Positions 1 to 12,700 of a stretch of DNA of 64,000 bases are shown here, in pieces. The stretch covers positions 4,958,278-5,022,277 of the forward strand of contig NC_134030.1 in the NCBI RefSeq assembly GCF_964204645.1, in the 5' to 3' direction. The DNA is from Tubulanus polymorphus (lineage: Eukaryota; Nemertea; Palaeonemertea; Tubulaniformes; Tubulanidae). Every line of letters begins with the position of its first letter. Position 1 is the stretch's first letter. The notes below the pieces were generated by a model that worked only from the letters and a program-made list of their open reading frames with translations, did not search any database and was not told the origin of the DNA. The position numbers and the translations under genes were made by a program.

Positions 1-3000
1 TTTTTAAATGATACAAAAATACTAAGTGTTACACATGATTTTCGAGTGCCTTTGTTAGATGGAAGACTTCGCTGCGAAATTACAAGCTGATCTCAGCTCT
101 TCATCCAAATGGAGTGTACTTCATGTGGCAAAGTGCTAACCATGTCGCCATTTAGAGTAACAACACCAAAATCACCGATAAAAGATAATACTTAATGCTG
201 AACAAATGAAAAGAGATATTCTAATACATTTTTTCATCGCCAGAAAATTTCAAATGTACGAATCCGTACGGCCGTGGCCACATTTTTCCATGCTCTCTTT
301 CTTGTTAATGGATAGATATCATGATGTGGTTCTGGTTCTTGGGGTCCTCATAGATGTGTATTCTATCTAAACCTTGACGTTGCATTCCCGTTTCGCTTTG
401 GTGACGCTTTGATTTACCCTGTAGGATAAACCGGAGGTTAAATAATGTATTGACTTATCACACGGTACCACTAACTAATAAAGCAATAATTAGATAATCA
501 TCACTTCACGACAAGGAGATCTTGGGCTACATTCACTGGCGAGCGACGAATAATTTTCGACCAGACTACTCTATCATTTTTGTGTCATTTCTTGCCGGCG
601 CTAGTCTGGCGCTAATTGAATAAGGTCACTTTCGAACAAAAGATAAGTACAGGGTCCAGACTCAGCCCGTCAAACGCAATTTGTGTCCAGGCAGACGACC
701 AGGTAGTTATCACAGTCGCGCAGTCAGTCGCACCGTCAGTTAGTCTGGGATGTTGTTTCTTTTTTAAATGACAACACAAAGCTCCATATCGAAAGAAAAG
801 TTATAAGTGAAGAAAAATAGCGTCTACGTATTTTTTTGCGTCGGAAGTTCATATGAAAATATTATATATGAAAATCGTGAGCTAAATGATATTGACTTGA
901 GAAACAAAGTCTTACGTACAACGCGGGCAGACGTCTGATTTTCCATTTGAATGAATAAATTGTCAATGTTTCGTGTAATCTTCGCTGTAATCAAAGTAAA
1001 GTCAAGTTATTTTGCTCGAGAACAAAAGAAAAGTCATGTTTTGGCAGCCAAGATGACACGACGATCCGATTGTCGCAATCCCGAGGGTTTTAACTAAGAT
1101 TTGTCAATGCTGCGACGACCAACGGTCGACGACACCGCCGATTAAGACAAACGGCTACGCATTATTTTCCGCCGCCGAACGGAAATCTGTTGTTCTTTTC
1201 ACTTTCCCTAATGTCGACATCTTGTCACGCACAAAGAAACGATCTATACACAGCGCGGTCGCGGTGACTCAAAACGTGCGTGGCTGGCGGGCTGGCGGGC
1301 TCGACGAGGTGATTGATGTGTTTTCACGAATAGTTGCTCGGCAACCAATGCGAATGTCCTTTGTTTTGTCGGCGTAAAAAGAACGAGTGAAGCGATATTT
1401 CAAAATTTCTCGGAGCACACCACATGCGAAGAGATGAGCTAATTAAAATTTGTGGCGCACGGAAATGACAGCGCTGTGAGAAAAACACGGCTTTAATCAG
1501 AGTAACGTAGTTAGAGACATAATACTTGTCTCCATACCACAACGTGGTAATTAATCAAAAGGCTCCAAATGATAGAAGAAATTGAACAGAACGTGTTGTG
1601 GCCACTGTGGGATGAAGAGCATCATCAAGCCCCCCCCCCCCCCAAAAAAAAAAAAAACCCGGAAATTCAGTTTACAATATATTTCATCATCGATGATTTA
1701 ATGCAAGCGCCGCAATATACTGAGATCGTACAATATGCGAATCTGGATGGTTACTTGAAATATTCAACGTTATATCAAGGTTCTTATTTCACTTCCACAG
1801 CTATTTACCTCAATTGAATTAACCCGTATTTTAAAAACTACGAAACGACCTTATATTATCCAAACGTGCGTATGACATAACTGCTGTATTGTAATATTCA
1901 TATAGGAACAGGAAAGCTCTCAAATGAAATATTCAGGTATTTTCCAGAACGTTTCCCCTCTCTCTCTCTCTTTATCAAGAATTCACTGAAAAACATCCCA
2001 GTTTTTCCATCGGTTTTATCACCATGGTAACTCGCAGCAATGGTGAGGACGGCGATGGAGTATAGTGAGTCACCTTACCGACGTTCGATATATTAATTTC
2101 TTTTCACGAGATGTTCGTCAGACGATAAAAAATATTCACGGCAGTCCGCACTATGAATTGACATCGCTGCGCGGTGCATGTGTGTGTATTACGCTCTTGT
2201 AGAAAATCGTGAGTTATTCGTGATAAAATATATTCGGATTGTTGATCTTGAAATAGGGAATTTCCCTCTCCTGATTGATTGATTTCGATTTAATTTGATT
2301 TTGAACCTTACCAACCCAGCAGCACACCTGCCAGGAACGAAACAGGAGGGATGATTAGTCGAATTTACTTCTTTTTTTAAATCGAGGTATTAATTGAAGA
2401 TTTCGGTTCCAGCCGGTGTAAATAAACTTCCAATCAGCCTTAACAGGCAAGCCACACTGATTTTGGTTAATTATTGACTGTCTATATAATACGATGAAAG
2501 AGGCAGGTTTGAAGCATCATATCAGCGCAACAAACTGTCGAAACTGTATCTCTAACTGCCCCGAGACTATTGAAATAATCTGGGTAGTCTTCAAGGTGCA
2601 TTATAGCTAAACAATTAACTATGTACCTGCAAGGTTTCAGTTTATTATTTCCTTCGAGCATTTCTCCAAATATAATACATTCATTGTTTTGTTGCGACGT
2701 TTATCGAAGGGAAATTCTAAGCGTTTATTGATAATACATATAACTTTTTTTGCATTAAAATGGAGAAACGGTGAAAGAAGAAGTTTCGTCTCGGGGGTAT
2801 TTTAAGTGCATTAGCAAAATCGATCAAAATATTCGATACAAAAGAAAGACTATTACCAGTTCAAACGGTTTTTTTTTCATCGGGGTGCAAAATACCGATA
2901 AAAATAAACATGTCGGAGCAGAATCGATGGAAAATATCAAATTTTGAAATGATAGAAATTGATTTTTCAATAATCATTCCACCGTACTACCCGAAGGGGA

Positions 3001-4560
3001 TGTTACTCAAATATCAAAGTGCATTTGAGATATGAGACCAAAACGTATTTCATTTTGTGGATTCATACACATTATGATCCATGTGCCTATGGGCACATTA
3101 ACCGACCCTGACCTCAACATGTTCGTGGAGCGGGTTTGATTTGTCTCTGAATCAAGTTCGGCAGTTACAATGTTGTAGTTGTACGGGTTTGATTTAACTA
3201 CGGGCCCCAGTTCCATAGTTGTGCGGGTGTGGTTAAACTCTGCGGACCCATTGATCGTTGGTGGAGATTATCAGACGTCACATCACGTGTCATTATGGAC
3301 TGCCACTTGGTGGCCAGCATGACGTGCAGTGACGCCACGTGCATGAGTAAACATGATGCGTCGAAAATGTTGGCAAATTTCAAAGAGAAAGACATAAAAA
3401 GAACTTCGTTGACATTTTTGATTGATTTTCACCGATAATTCCAGCGATGCCACGTTTAACAGTATTCAATTTCACCGAGTTAAACCCTACAGCAATAAAG
3501 TATATTTAAGAAGTCACGAATAGTTTTCCCCAAAATATGGATTGCCGTATATAGATGTTGTTCAAGTGGGTGACTGAATATTAATTCAAGTTATAGATCG
3601 ACAGTTTGTGATATTTTTTTCCAATAAACCCGTGTTCAAAACGTTTACATCTGTTGCCCCTAGAGGGGGTTGATAAACATTTTGAATTCGAGTCAATGAC
3701 ATCGATAACGACTGACACACCCTAGGATAGTGTCTCTGAAATCTTTTACGAACACATTTTATTTTCTATTATCAAGCAGACATTTTATATTCGGTCGATA
3801 GAATAATTTAACAGAGCTGCCTAGGTATGTGATATCCTTTTTAGTGATTAGGTTCACTGGTTAAATGGAGAGAATATGGAAGAGAATAAATCAATGTTGG
3901 TGGTCCTAGAAATCACTTGAACTATCGTCAGACAATATTGATTCGTTTTTCTGACGGATACGTCGTGGCCCTCGGAAAAGCCAATTTTGTCATAAGTGTT
4001 TGCGAGACCTTGAAACTGTAATCGATTTTATATTAGGACGCAACAGCTGTGGACAATTAGGTAATATCGACATGATTTACTGAGGATATTCATCAAATAA
4101 ATCAGTGATCTATGACGACAAAAGTTTCATTTATGGTCTCCATATGTTGCCACACAATCACCACGAAAACTGCATATACATATCGGCTCAGAAACTGGAT
4201 CCAAATTTGATTTAAAACAAAGTATTGTCGGAAAATATTGTCAGACCGGACTAGGTTTAGCATTGAAGGGGTTAAGTGAATAAGAGAAACTAATTAGATC
4301 AATGGTGTGACCGATGACAATGAAATGGAACAATAGCCATCAACCACGACTCAGAATATTGAAAAGATACTTTAATAGGACGTTAAACGAGCGTGAAAGA
4401 TAATTTACGAACGAAATCCTCTCGGGAACCGCAGCACTGTCATCGGTTTCGAAACGCATCGTCCCAAAGCGACCATTCATCAATCGAAACTTGAAGCGTG
4501 TTTTTTTCCTCGGTTGTATTGTCTTCTGTAGTGAGAATATCTTTCGCATTGTTAAGATCT
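1..4560. other. Gene-poor stretch, no supported gene
   Basis: Only short ORFs without family resemblance are visible. The part around 1000-1320 is richer in CpG than its surroundings and could be a promoter of a gene outside the window or in poorly visible exons, but no exon can be supported. A C-run followed by an A-run lies at 1629-1657. At 3100-3240 there are degenerate words of the 'CCCAGTTCCATAGTTGTG' inverted-repeat family described at 15061. Confidence 0.5.
1629..1657. repeat. Poly-C/poly-A homopolymer pair
   Basis: About 15 consecutive C residues are followed directly by about 13 A residues. Homopolymers of this kind are error-prone in sequencing, so the ORF that crosses it (1569-1817) should not be trusted. 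Confidence 0.9.
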
Positions 4561-4567
4561 TGTCAGT

Positions 4568-5152
4568 CGCTTTGAAAACCTGAGATGGATTCGCCACGAA
4601 AAGACGCAGGCAATATGGCAACGACGTCGCTACAGAGTGATTCCCAAAAGATCATGGAGAGCATCCATAAGGGAATCACCTAAAGGTGACTATTACTCTC
4701 TATTCAAAGATAATCATAGCCTGGAGTTTATTTACACGTCGGACATTCCTGATGACCTGCTATATAGTTTAAGTAGATTTAGAACGTGTAACCACAAACT
4801 TCCAATTGAAACTGGTAGATGGATGAAAGTACCCAGAGAAAACAGGACCTGTCCTCTTTGCAACAGTGCTATAGGGGACGAATATCATTATATATTATGT
4901 TGTCCAACCCTTGACGTTTTAAGGACCAAGTACATTGAGAGAAAATTTTCAATTTATCCAAACCAGTATAAATTCTCCTCCCTTATGCAGACAAAAAACA
5001 TCAGAACACTTTATAATTTATGTATCTTTATAAGTAAAATTGCTAAAATATTTGTGTAAACACGGCATTCGCTGCTATGTTATTTTGTATAATGTTCTAT
5101 TTTTCACTCATATTGTCTAATTTGTAGACCTTGAGTTTGTCAAATAAACTGT
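4568..5152 (+). mobile_element. 5'-truncated non-LTR retrotransposon (LINE) tail, C-terminal end of ORF2
   Basis: An open frame runs on the plus strand to a TAA at 5057-5059 and has no proper ATG at its left end; it stays open upstream of 4637. The protein contains a Cys/His cluster CPLCNSAIGDEYHYILCC (CxxC, then H and C) of the kind found after the reverse-transcriptase domain in many animal LINE ORF2 proteins, preceded by a basic segment and the motif FRTCNHKLPIETGRW. No polymerase core (YxDD) is present, so this is a 5'-truncated dead copy. The A/T-rich stretch to about 5150, ending near 'CAAATAAACTGTAAACTG', probably represents the 3' UTR. The longer ORF on the opposite strand at 4340-4621 is a shadow. 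LINE origin is fairly sure; the clade cannot be named. Confidence 0.75.
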
Positions 5153-5160
5153 AAACTGTT

Positions 5161-8100
5161 AGTAGTTGATTGACAGGACCGTTTGCGACTGTCCTATCAG
5201 ACTCGAATGAATGGAATTTGTGTCAGCTTCATTGTTTTAGGTTTAGTCATCGCGCATCATAAATTGCTCATCTTCGCATGATGAGACAAAAGACAATTAA
5301 CTATTGCGCAATTTCTGAAAGGGAGACAATGGAGGATGGTCGCGCATTAGTAAGTGCTTAATGTGCTTAATGGCACATTAGACTCGAGTTACAGTTACCA
5401 GAAAATTCATTTAACCTTTTTTATTCCAACTTCAAGCAGCTCTGCTTCGGGCACCAATCCTCAAAAGAAACCAATATAAACGTCGAAGAAACCGGTTTGA
5501 TTAAAATACAGAAACTAATCACGAAAACGTTCTTAAAAACATACGTAGGCAAATAGCGAGAGTCTACAGTTACCGAATCACTAGTACTGAACGTCGTAAT
5601 CGCAATATCGGAGGTGATTAGTTTGTAATGAAACCTGATGGATGTATGACGATTTTGGTGATTCACTCGTCGGCAAACAGTAGGTGCTGTGTTTGCTGCA
5701 GTAAAATCGAGAATAACGTGACGAGAAAATGATTCATTCCAGTTCTGTCCCGGGAAGATATACGTAATTCTCGCTAATACGATAAATCTTTTTTTTCTGT
5801 CGCAAAGCTCAAAATCATGAGGTTTTATTGTGTGCGCTTCACTTGTTTCGACATTTTACAAGCGCGTTAGATTTCCCATCCGGATTGTTTTCATTTTCTG
5901 TAATCATGTCGATGAGATTTTTATCAAAAAGATTAATAGATATCGGTATCAAATGACTCTAGGGCCTACCGATTCGATGCACTGACCCAGTTCCATAGTT
6001 CAGGTTTTGACTTTAAAACATTAAAAATGAACTAACTCTAGATTCATACTAAACTGAAAACTGTCCTGGGACTCGGAATCCAGGTATGTATCGGTGGAGC
6101 TTAGCAATTTGCACACAGAAACGTGATACTGAATAAGCTCAATCTAAATTGATGAGTTCTAACGCATGTGCACGGAATTCAGCGATCAATAACTATTAAT
6201 ACAAACGCATTAAGCAACAGATTATTATTTTACCGAATCGATGACAGATTTATTGCCCTGAGTGAGGATGACTCACTGAGGATCTCCGATGAGATTTTAC
6301 CTGATCTACAGGTAAGAGAGATGATCATGCCACCCGGTAATCAGCATGGCGACGATCCGGTAGTCGATCAAGAAGGTTACCACCGGTGACGTCGATCGCG
6401 CTTACCGCAGAGAGCGATGCAGGCCTTCGATGACTCACACCTTCAACAGGAAGACAGTTTTACATAATTAATTTATAGGCCCAATAAATTGTTAGTGTCC
6501 CGCCATATACATCCCCGCTGTCATGGTAATCGTCCAAGTCGCCACCTCAGATTCTATGCTTCACAGGAAGCCTATTCCTATATCGATTTTATGTGTCGTT
6601 GCATTAGATGTTAAGTGCAAATAAATTCAAGGCTATAATATGATAGAATGCAAAGAAAAGAATCCTAATACTTTCTATGCAGATACTGGGCGGGAAATTC
6701 TAGAAATAAGATTTATGGTATCGATTCAAAAAATCGGTCCATTCCTCTCATTCCCATACCCTCCTTACCAACTTTGAAAAATCTACATAATCCAAGAACA
6801 TCTCGCACTATCGAGAAAGAAGATCGATAGAAAGGACAACCGCGGAAAACTTCTCAAGAAGACATCCACTCAGTGCGGATTATGAATTAGCCACGACTGA
6901 CTCATCTTACATTATATTGGTCAATAGCACCATCTCTCTGTCAATCTGAATCGCTATCAACGCTTCAGGTGTGTCCATTTACAGGGTGGACACTGAACCT
7001 GGGAAATGTAGATTTAATCATTAAACGATTTTTCCTCATCAAAAAAGGTATAGTTATGAGAATGGAGTGCCTATCCTTGAGAATTATAGAAATATGTTTA
7101 TTCTTGGATAGAGTTCTTACTGGATGGCAAGATATCTATCTCAATGATTTTTTCCATTTCCGAGGAAGCGCAATTGCAGTTTAGAACCCCGGGTTACGAA
7201 AACAAGCAATTAGATTCAATGTCTTCATTCTGTGACTCAAGGCAGCTTCATTTTGAAGATATTCAGTCAGGTAACCACTTGAATTAAAATCTGAGCAGTG
7301 TGACAGAGAGAGAATGAGGGGTACATAAGCCACTGTGACTCATCGTGAATATAGACCCTCAGGTCAAAACCAATTACATCTCCGCTTAACGACAAGACAA
7401 TTTATGGCAATTCTAGATCGCTCGTTCTCAGCAACTTCAGGAATTCTACACCATCATCATCAGTAAAATGAACGCTACATTTTAGAATTCAAAAAAGAGG
7501 GCGCTCAGCTTTAAACAGGAATTTAGATTTTAGATTCTGCGCATAGGCCACAGTTGTGACTTCGTAGAGAAAATTGAGAATAGAAACGCTTTTGTTAATT
7601 GAAAATCGAGAATAGTAACTTTTTGCTAATTCAATTCCTGTAGACTAAAACGGCATTTTCGTAGACATTAAGTCGGAAATTAGTGTCGGGCTGAGCATCG
7701 TAAATGACCAATACAAAATTGAAATGAAATTGTCACAAAAGAAAAGTGTTTTTATAAACGAATTAAACCGTGACAAAATTATGGTTGGCCATTAATAAAT
7801 GACCAAGAAACGACACTTCCTGTAGTAAATCCATCAACTTTCGCATAATGAAATTTCGTTGTCATTTCCGATACGGTTGCTACATTCTGAAATTAATTTC
7901 CACGGTCTATAATTTGTTTTGTGTCGATAATAGCTCCCGGCGAAGTGGACAACATAAACCCTGTTTACGGGTCGCAACAAACATTTGAAAGATACGCATG
8001 TGACCAGCAAAAACATATGAAGTTAAGACGATGCCAATGTAGTCTCCCATGATACGGTAATCTAATGAATTTCGAGAGATTCTACAAGGAACATTGTATG

Positions 8101-9190
8101 TAGAAGTTTAAACGCAGCTGTGCTAATGTCTTAAGGGGCACTGGCGAAAATTAACATTTTCGATGCTGGCAAAATGAGGAATTGTTGTGCGATAGAGCGA
8201 TGTAATCAAGAAAATTGACGAAGTCAAACAAATCATCAATCTTCGTTACAGGGGCGACACTGCCGTGCAGCGCAAAACAAACCCATCAGTGAATTACTAG
8301 ACAAATGCTGCAGGCATTCTGTCACGTTCATCCCATTACTTTACGTACAAGCGAACCAAAATCAATTGCGAACTTTGCACTGATATATAAGAGTTCGTGT
8401 AAGACGTCAGGCCGCCTTCTCCCAAGTTGTAAAACCTGACCCGCCGCGGTCCCATGTTAATAGTGATTATAGAGCAAATGGTTTTAAACCGTGACTATAT
8501 GCAACTGGCTCCAAATCTTATCGTAAAAAAAAACAACATTCCCGGGTACTATTAATGTGCTTTTAGCCGAGAAGATTTTACATGATCAATATAATGCCGA
8601 ATACCGTGTTTATTGCTGCTGCACTTTTTTGGATCAAAGAAACGATGACCAAAACAACCTTCAGTGCCAATTTGTGTGATGATCACATCGCACTGGATGA
8701 TGCGAGCGCAGATCAATGGCTGCATCTAAGTGATTTAACCTGTTCTATCGTTTCATTTCTTCATCAAACGATTTAGCTTCCGTGTAGTCATTACATGAGA
8801 GGGTAACAAGAAAGAGGTTCACGGCATACAAGTCGTTTTGGCTAAAAAATGCAGCTCATCCACCGTTTGCATTTTCAAAGCAGTATCTCAGGGCAAAGAA
8901 AAAAGCCTATACCCTGTACTTAATTCCAATTCTTTTGAGTTCATGCATATTTCTTTAGAAGGACCTTGATAATACCCTGTGGGTAATAAGTGAATTTGTC
9001 GTATTAAACTGGTTTCCCTATCATCCAAAGCTCGATTGATATAAATATCTTAGCTGGGACATGCTGGAAATCAACGTGTTTCGTCTCGGAATGGAATCGT
9101 GTTAACGAGGTTCAACTGTATTAAAGAATGAAGTGGATCCAATGCTCCATTCTTCAGAACATAAGAAAAAGCAATGATTTATTCTCTAAT
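5161..9190. other. Intergenic stretch, no supported gene
   Basis: No ORF here resembles a known family. One weak exon candidate ends with a good donor at about 6312 (CTACAG followed by gtaaga) and would read FIALSEDDSLRISDEILPDL, but no partner exon was found. A degenerate copy of the short inverted-repeat family seen at 12968 and 15061 lies at about 5985-6072. Confidence 0.5.
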
Positions 9191-9197
9191 TAAGACT

Positions 9198-9203
9198 TTT
9201 ATT
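9198..9203 (-). terminator. Polyadenylation signal AATAAA, IQCB1
   Basis: The plus strand reads TTTATT, that is AATAAA on the minus strand, about 580 bases after the IQCB1 stop codon. It is the first clear signal in that direction, so the 3' UTR would be roughly 0.6 kb. Confidence 0.6.
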
Positions 9204-9779
9204 AAAAAATATCAAATATGCTTTGTATAAAATAACATGTAATAGCAAACAGATATGAAAACCCTGACCAGCAGGATGAATTTACATTGATAACTGATTA
9301 TCATCAAATGAGATGGATGCAAAGGTTTAACCAACAAAATCCTATAATTCAAAATCTTGGCCCACGTAAGCTCTGGCAGAAGTAACCCTAAATAGCTGCC
9401 ATTTCTATAAGAGCTAACTATTAGCCAACAGTTTTGTAACATCTCTTAGTATTTTCCATAATTGTCGGTTTTTTCTTCAAATTGAATTATAGACAATCAC
9501 TTGTCTATGGAAACAAACATTGGCTCAATTCTACAGATATTCATTCAATAACTGTGTGACTTTGTCAATTAGTATTTCACAGAAACTTGCCTACACTAAG
9601 ACAGAAGATTATTCTAAGCTCATTGTAAAACTGGTGGAGGGCAGTTCATTTTATAGAAGTGAGCCTACATTTCTATTCACAACTAACAGTTGTACATTTA
9701 AAAATATCGCATTCACACATTCTACCCTTCACTTGCAGATTCAATGAGATATGATAGAGACACTACATATGATTTCCGA

Positions 9780-12700
9780 CTAGAATAAGATTTCGTGTTG
9801 TTCGAGTTCAGGTTGTTGATGAAACTCATCGCCCAGTTTTCTCCACCACGGCTGTTTCAAACGTTTCATCTCGTTGTTGTGCAGCATTTGAGCTCGATTC
9901 GCAATCGGTACCGAACGACACACGTACAATTCCAGATCTTTCTCGGTTGCTTCGTCTAATTTCGGCGCATCTATCGGTTTAGAAAATATTCAGAAGTCAT
10001 CAATGATTTAATGACGACATTGCTTAGAATAGATAGCAAACTCATTCCGTAATTTTTCATTTTTCAATTAATTTCACAATGAACGATAGATTATAGACAA
10101 CTTACTTAGTAATAGTTCGGAGTCATTTTCTATGCGTGCCAGCATTGCTTCTCTTTCTTGATGTTTCACACGAGTGTGTTTAGATGTCATCATGAATCTC
10201 TGTAACATCATCTGAGCCCGCTCGTGTATCTTCTCCTGTTCTTCCCGACTTTTAATTTCGCACTGAAATTCGAAATGCCGAATACATTTTGCGATGTATC
10301 AAAATTCCGATATTACTAATAAGATCAAACCCAGTTTATATCAAATTCGTGAGTTATTAATGAATTTTCAATATTCCTGACATGATCAGACTCAAGTAAT
10401 AAACTACGTACCGGATGATCCTCCCTGTGCTGCTGTATGTATTGTTGTAATTCTACACGTCTTTCATCGGTCAGTCCAGGAGGACGCTGAAACGCTGGCG
10501 GTTCTTTCTTCTTCGCTTCTCGGCGAGCCAACCACTTTCTCACCTAGAAAGTTACGCGATTTCAAATCGAAGAACCGATGAGAGGGGTGAACGGCACACG
10601 AGATATCAGCGTGTTATTCTCTAATGGAAATTATAGATTACCTGTCGTTGTATAGCGACAGTTGCCTTGATACGAACGGCTCTTTCTTTTCGATCGCCGA
10701 GTAATTTTCGCTCGCGGTAACCACGCCAGCTGGCTTGTAATTTCGTCGCCGATCTGTCCTCCTCTCGACGTATATAATCATCAACATCAGCTGGAAAAAA
10801 TTACCCAAACTACTAACAAATCAGTTACAAAGACCTAGTTCCATAGTAATCGGTTACTTTCGACTTTAGAAGAGTTGAAATCAGTTAATTTCAAATGCTT
10901 TTACCATAGAGTCAACTGCTTTTATGCTAGAGTCAAATTGTTTTAATGCTATAGGCAAATGATTTTATGCTTGAGTAAAATGCTTTTACCATAGCAAAAT
11001 AGTTTTATGCTGGTGTCTAATGGTTTTATACAAGAGTCAGATGCTAGTTATAATACTTTGAGATAAATCAGTTAATCATTATCTATTCAATATTGATTAA
11101 ACTTAATCAGTTAAATCAATATTTTAATCTAATCTGGAAATAATCTGAATATATCATAGAAACGAGATTAATTCCATTGGTTTGAAATGATGCAGATAAA
11201 ACATGGTTGAACTGTTTTTACCTGCTGGTAAGATTTCCATGTACTCTAGCTGTCGTTCACGTAATTCTCGCACTTTACGTTTACGCGCCATCATCAGCTG
11301 ATGACGAAGTTCTAATTGCTGTTTTTCCTGTTGTTTTTCTCTGCTGCTCACTTCTCGACGCAGTCTGAAAATCATTCAGAAATAAATGGACCTGAATTGC
11401 AGGAAAAAATAATCGAAAGAATCCCCTGAAACTGACGGAAGTTACCTGTATTCTTTATGGAATTTTTTGAAGACGCTATTGACTTTCTGCAGTTTTCTTC
11501 GCGTATTAAACATCCTCCAAAGCGCCTGGATTCTAATAGCGGCACGATGAAACTTCTGAAAATTTCACACAAAGTCTCCATAATCAGCGTAATAGTGAAG
11601 CAAAGAATGTGAAAAAGTTCACCGTTAAACATGGAACTGGCTCTCTACTATCCACCACAACTTACTTCCATTTCAGCTCTTTGGGCGTTTCCAGCATCAA
11701 GCAGGAAAAGTAATGCTTGTAGATCCTTTGCGAAGCCTTTTCCAGTCCATTTACTGATCAATAATCGCAGTCCCCTTCAATGAGAAAACACCATCAATAA
11801 CAACTCAACATCTCCATGTAAAATATCGAATGTTGAAACTATGAATGGAGTTAGTGTCAATCTTACTTGTATCTGCGACACAGAGCTTCAATCGTGGGTG
11901 GGTACAGATCGCATAATGCCAGAAGACATCGTATTGAGCAACTGAAATAGGAGGCAAGATTCACAAATTATTCTCGCTTCAATTCGCGTAAAGACCAATC
12001 ACATCTGACCGGTATGATCTATTGACAGTACCTGGCGATATCAGGATCTTCACTGATAGACAGTTTATAAACTAATTCATCGAGTATTCCATTTGATTGC
12101 TTTTCATCCAGTGTTGAGATGACTGCCCTGGTAATCATGAAAGTGAAAGATAATCAATGAACCAAATTTTGTGCCATACAAAATATGGGAACTAACCTTA
12201 AGGGCTTTGAAGAAAGATGTTTAAATTGTTTAAAGTTCACCAAGAATATGCATTTTCTGTGTAATTTGATGCTAGCTGTGGGTCCGGTTTTACGAAAAAG
12301 TTTGGGCTTAAAACGGTCAAATTCTAATTGTTGTCCATGTTGAAAACACAAAGTAAACCAATAGCAACTAAACCAAAATTTGACTTTAGCTTTTTCATGG
12401 AACATGGCTTAGATAAAAGATTTATTTACCTATCAGCACGAGCTAGTCTCATTATTAGATTTGTCAAACTAATAGCTGTTTCTTTATCATCAGTAATTAG
12501 TAACTGTAATAACCACGCCGATCGTAAGACTGAAAAATAATTTTGCAGATAAGCATTTCGTACACACGATTCTACGTGATGATAGATTCCAGCTTTAAAT
12601 TCGATAGCAAACTCGGCTTTACTCGTATTGGAATTGTGACCGTTATTAAAAATACATACCATTACCGACAATAAATGTGTGCACATTGTATATCATCACC

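Noticed and set aside
1569-1817. ORF of 82 residues with a poly-Pro/poly-Lys stretch
   Set aside because: The stretch comes from the C- and A-homopolymer pair and the ORF has no family resemblance.
4340-4621. Minus-strand ORF beside the LINE fragment
   Set aside because: Its right end overlaps the open LINE frame on the plus strand and its sequence resembles no known protein; treated as a shadow.
6168-6389. Possible exon reading FIALSEDDSLRISDEILPDLQ with a good donor
   Set aside because: No convincing acceptor or partner exon was found within several kilobases.
9520-9747. Plus-strand ORF of 75 residues
   Set aside because: Lies in the IQCB1 3' UTR on the opposite strand with no family resemblance.
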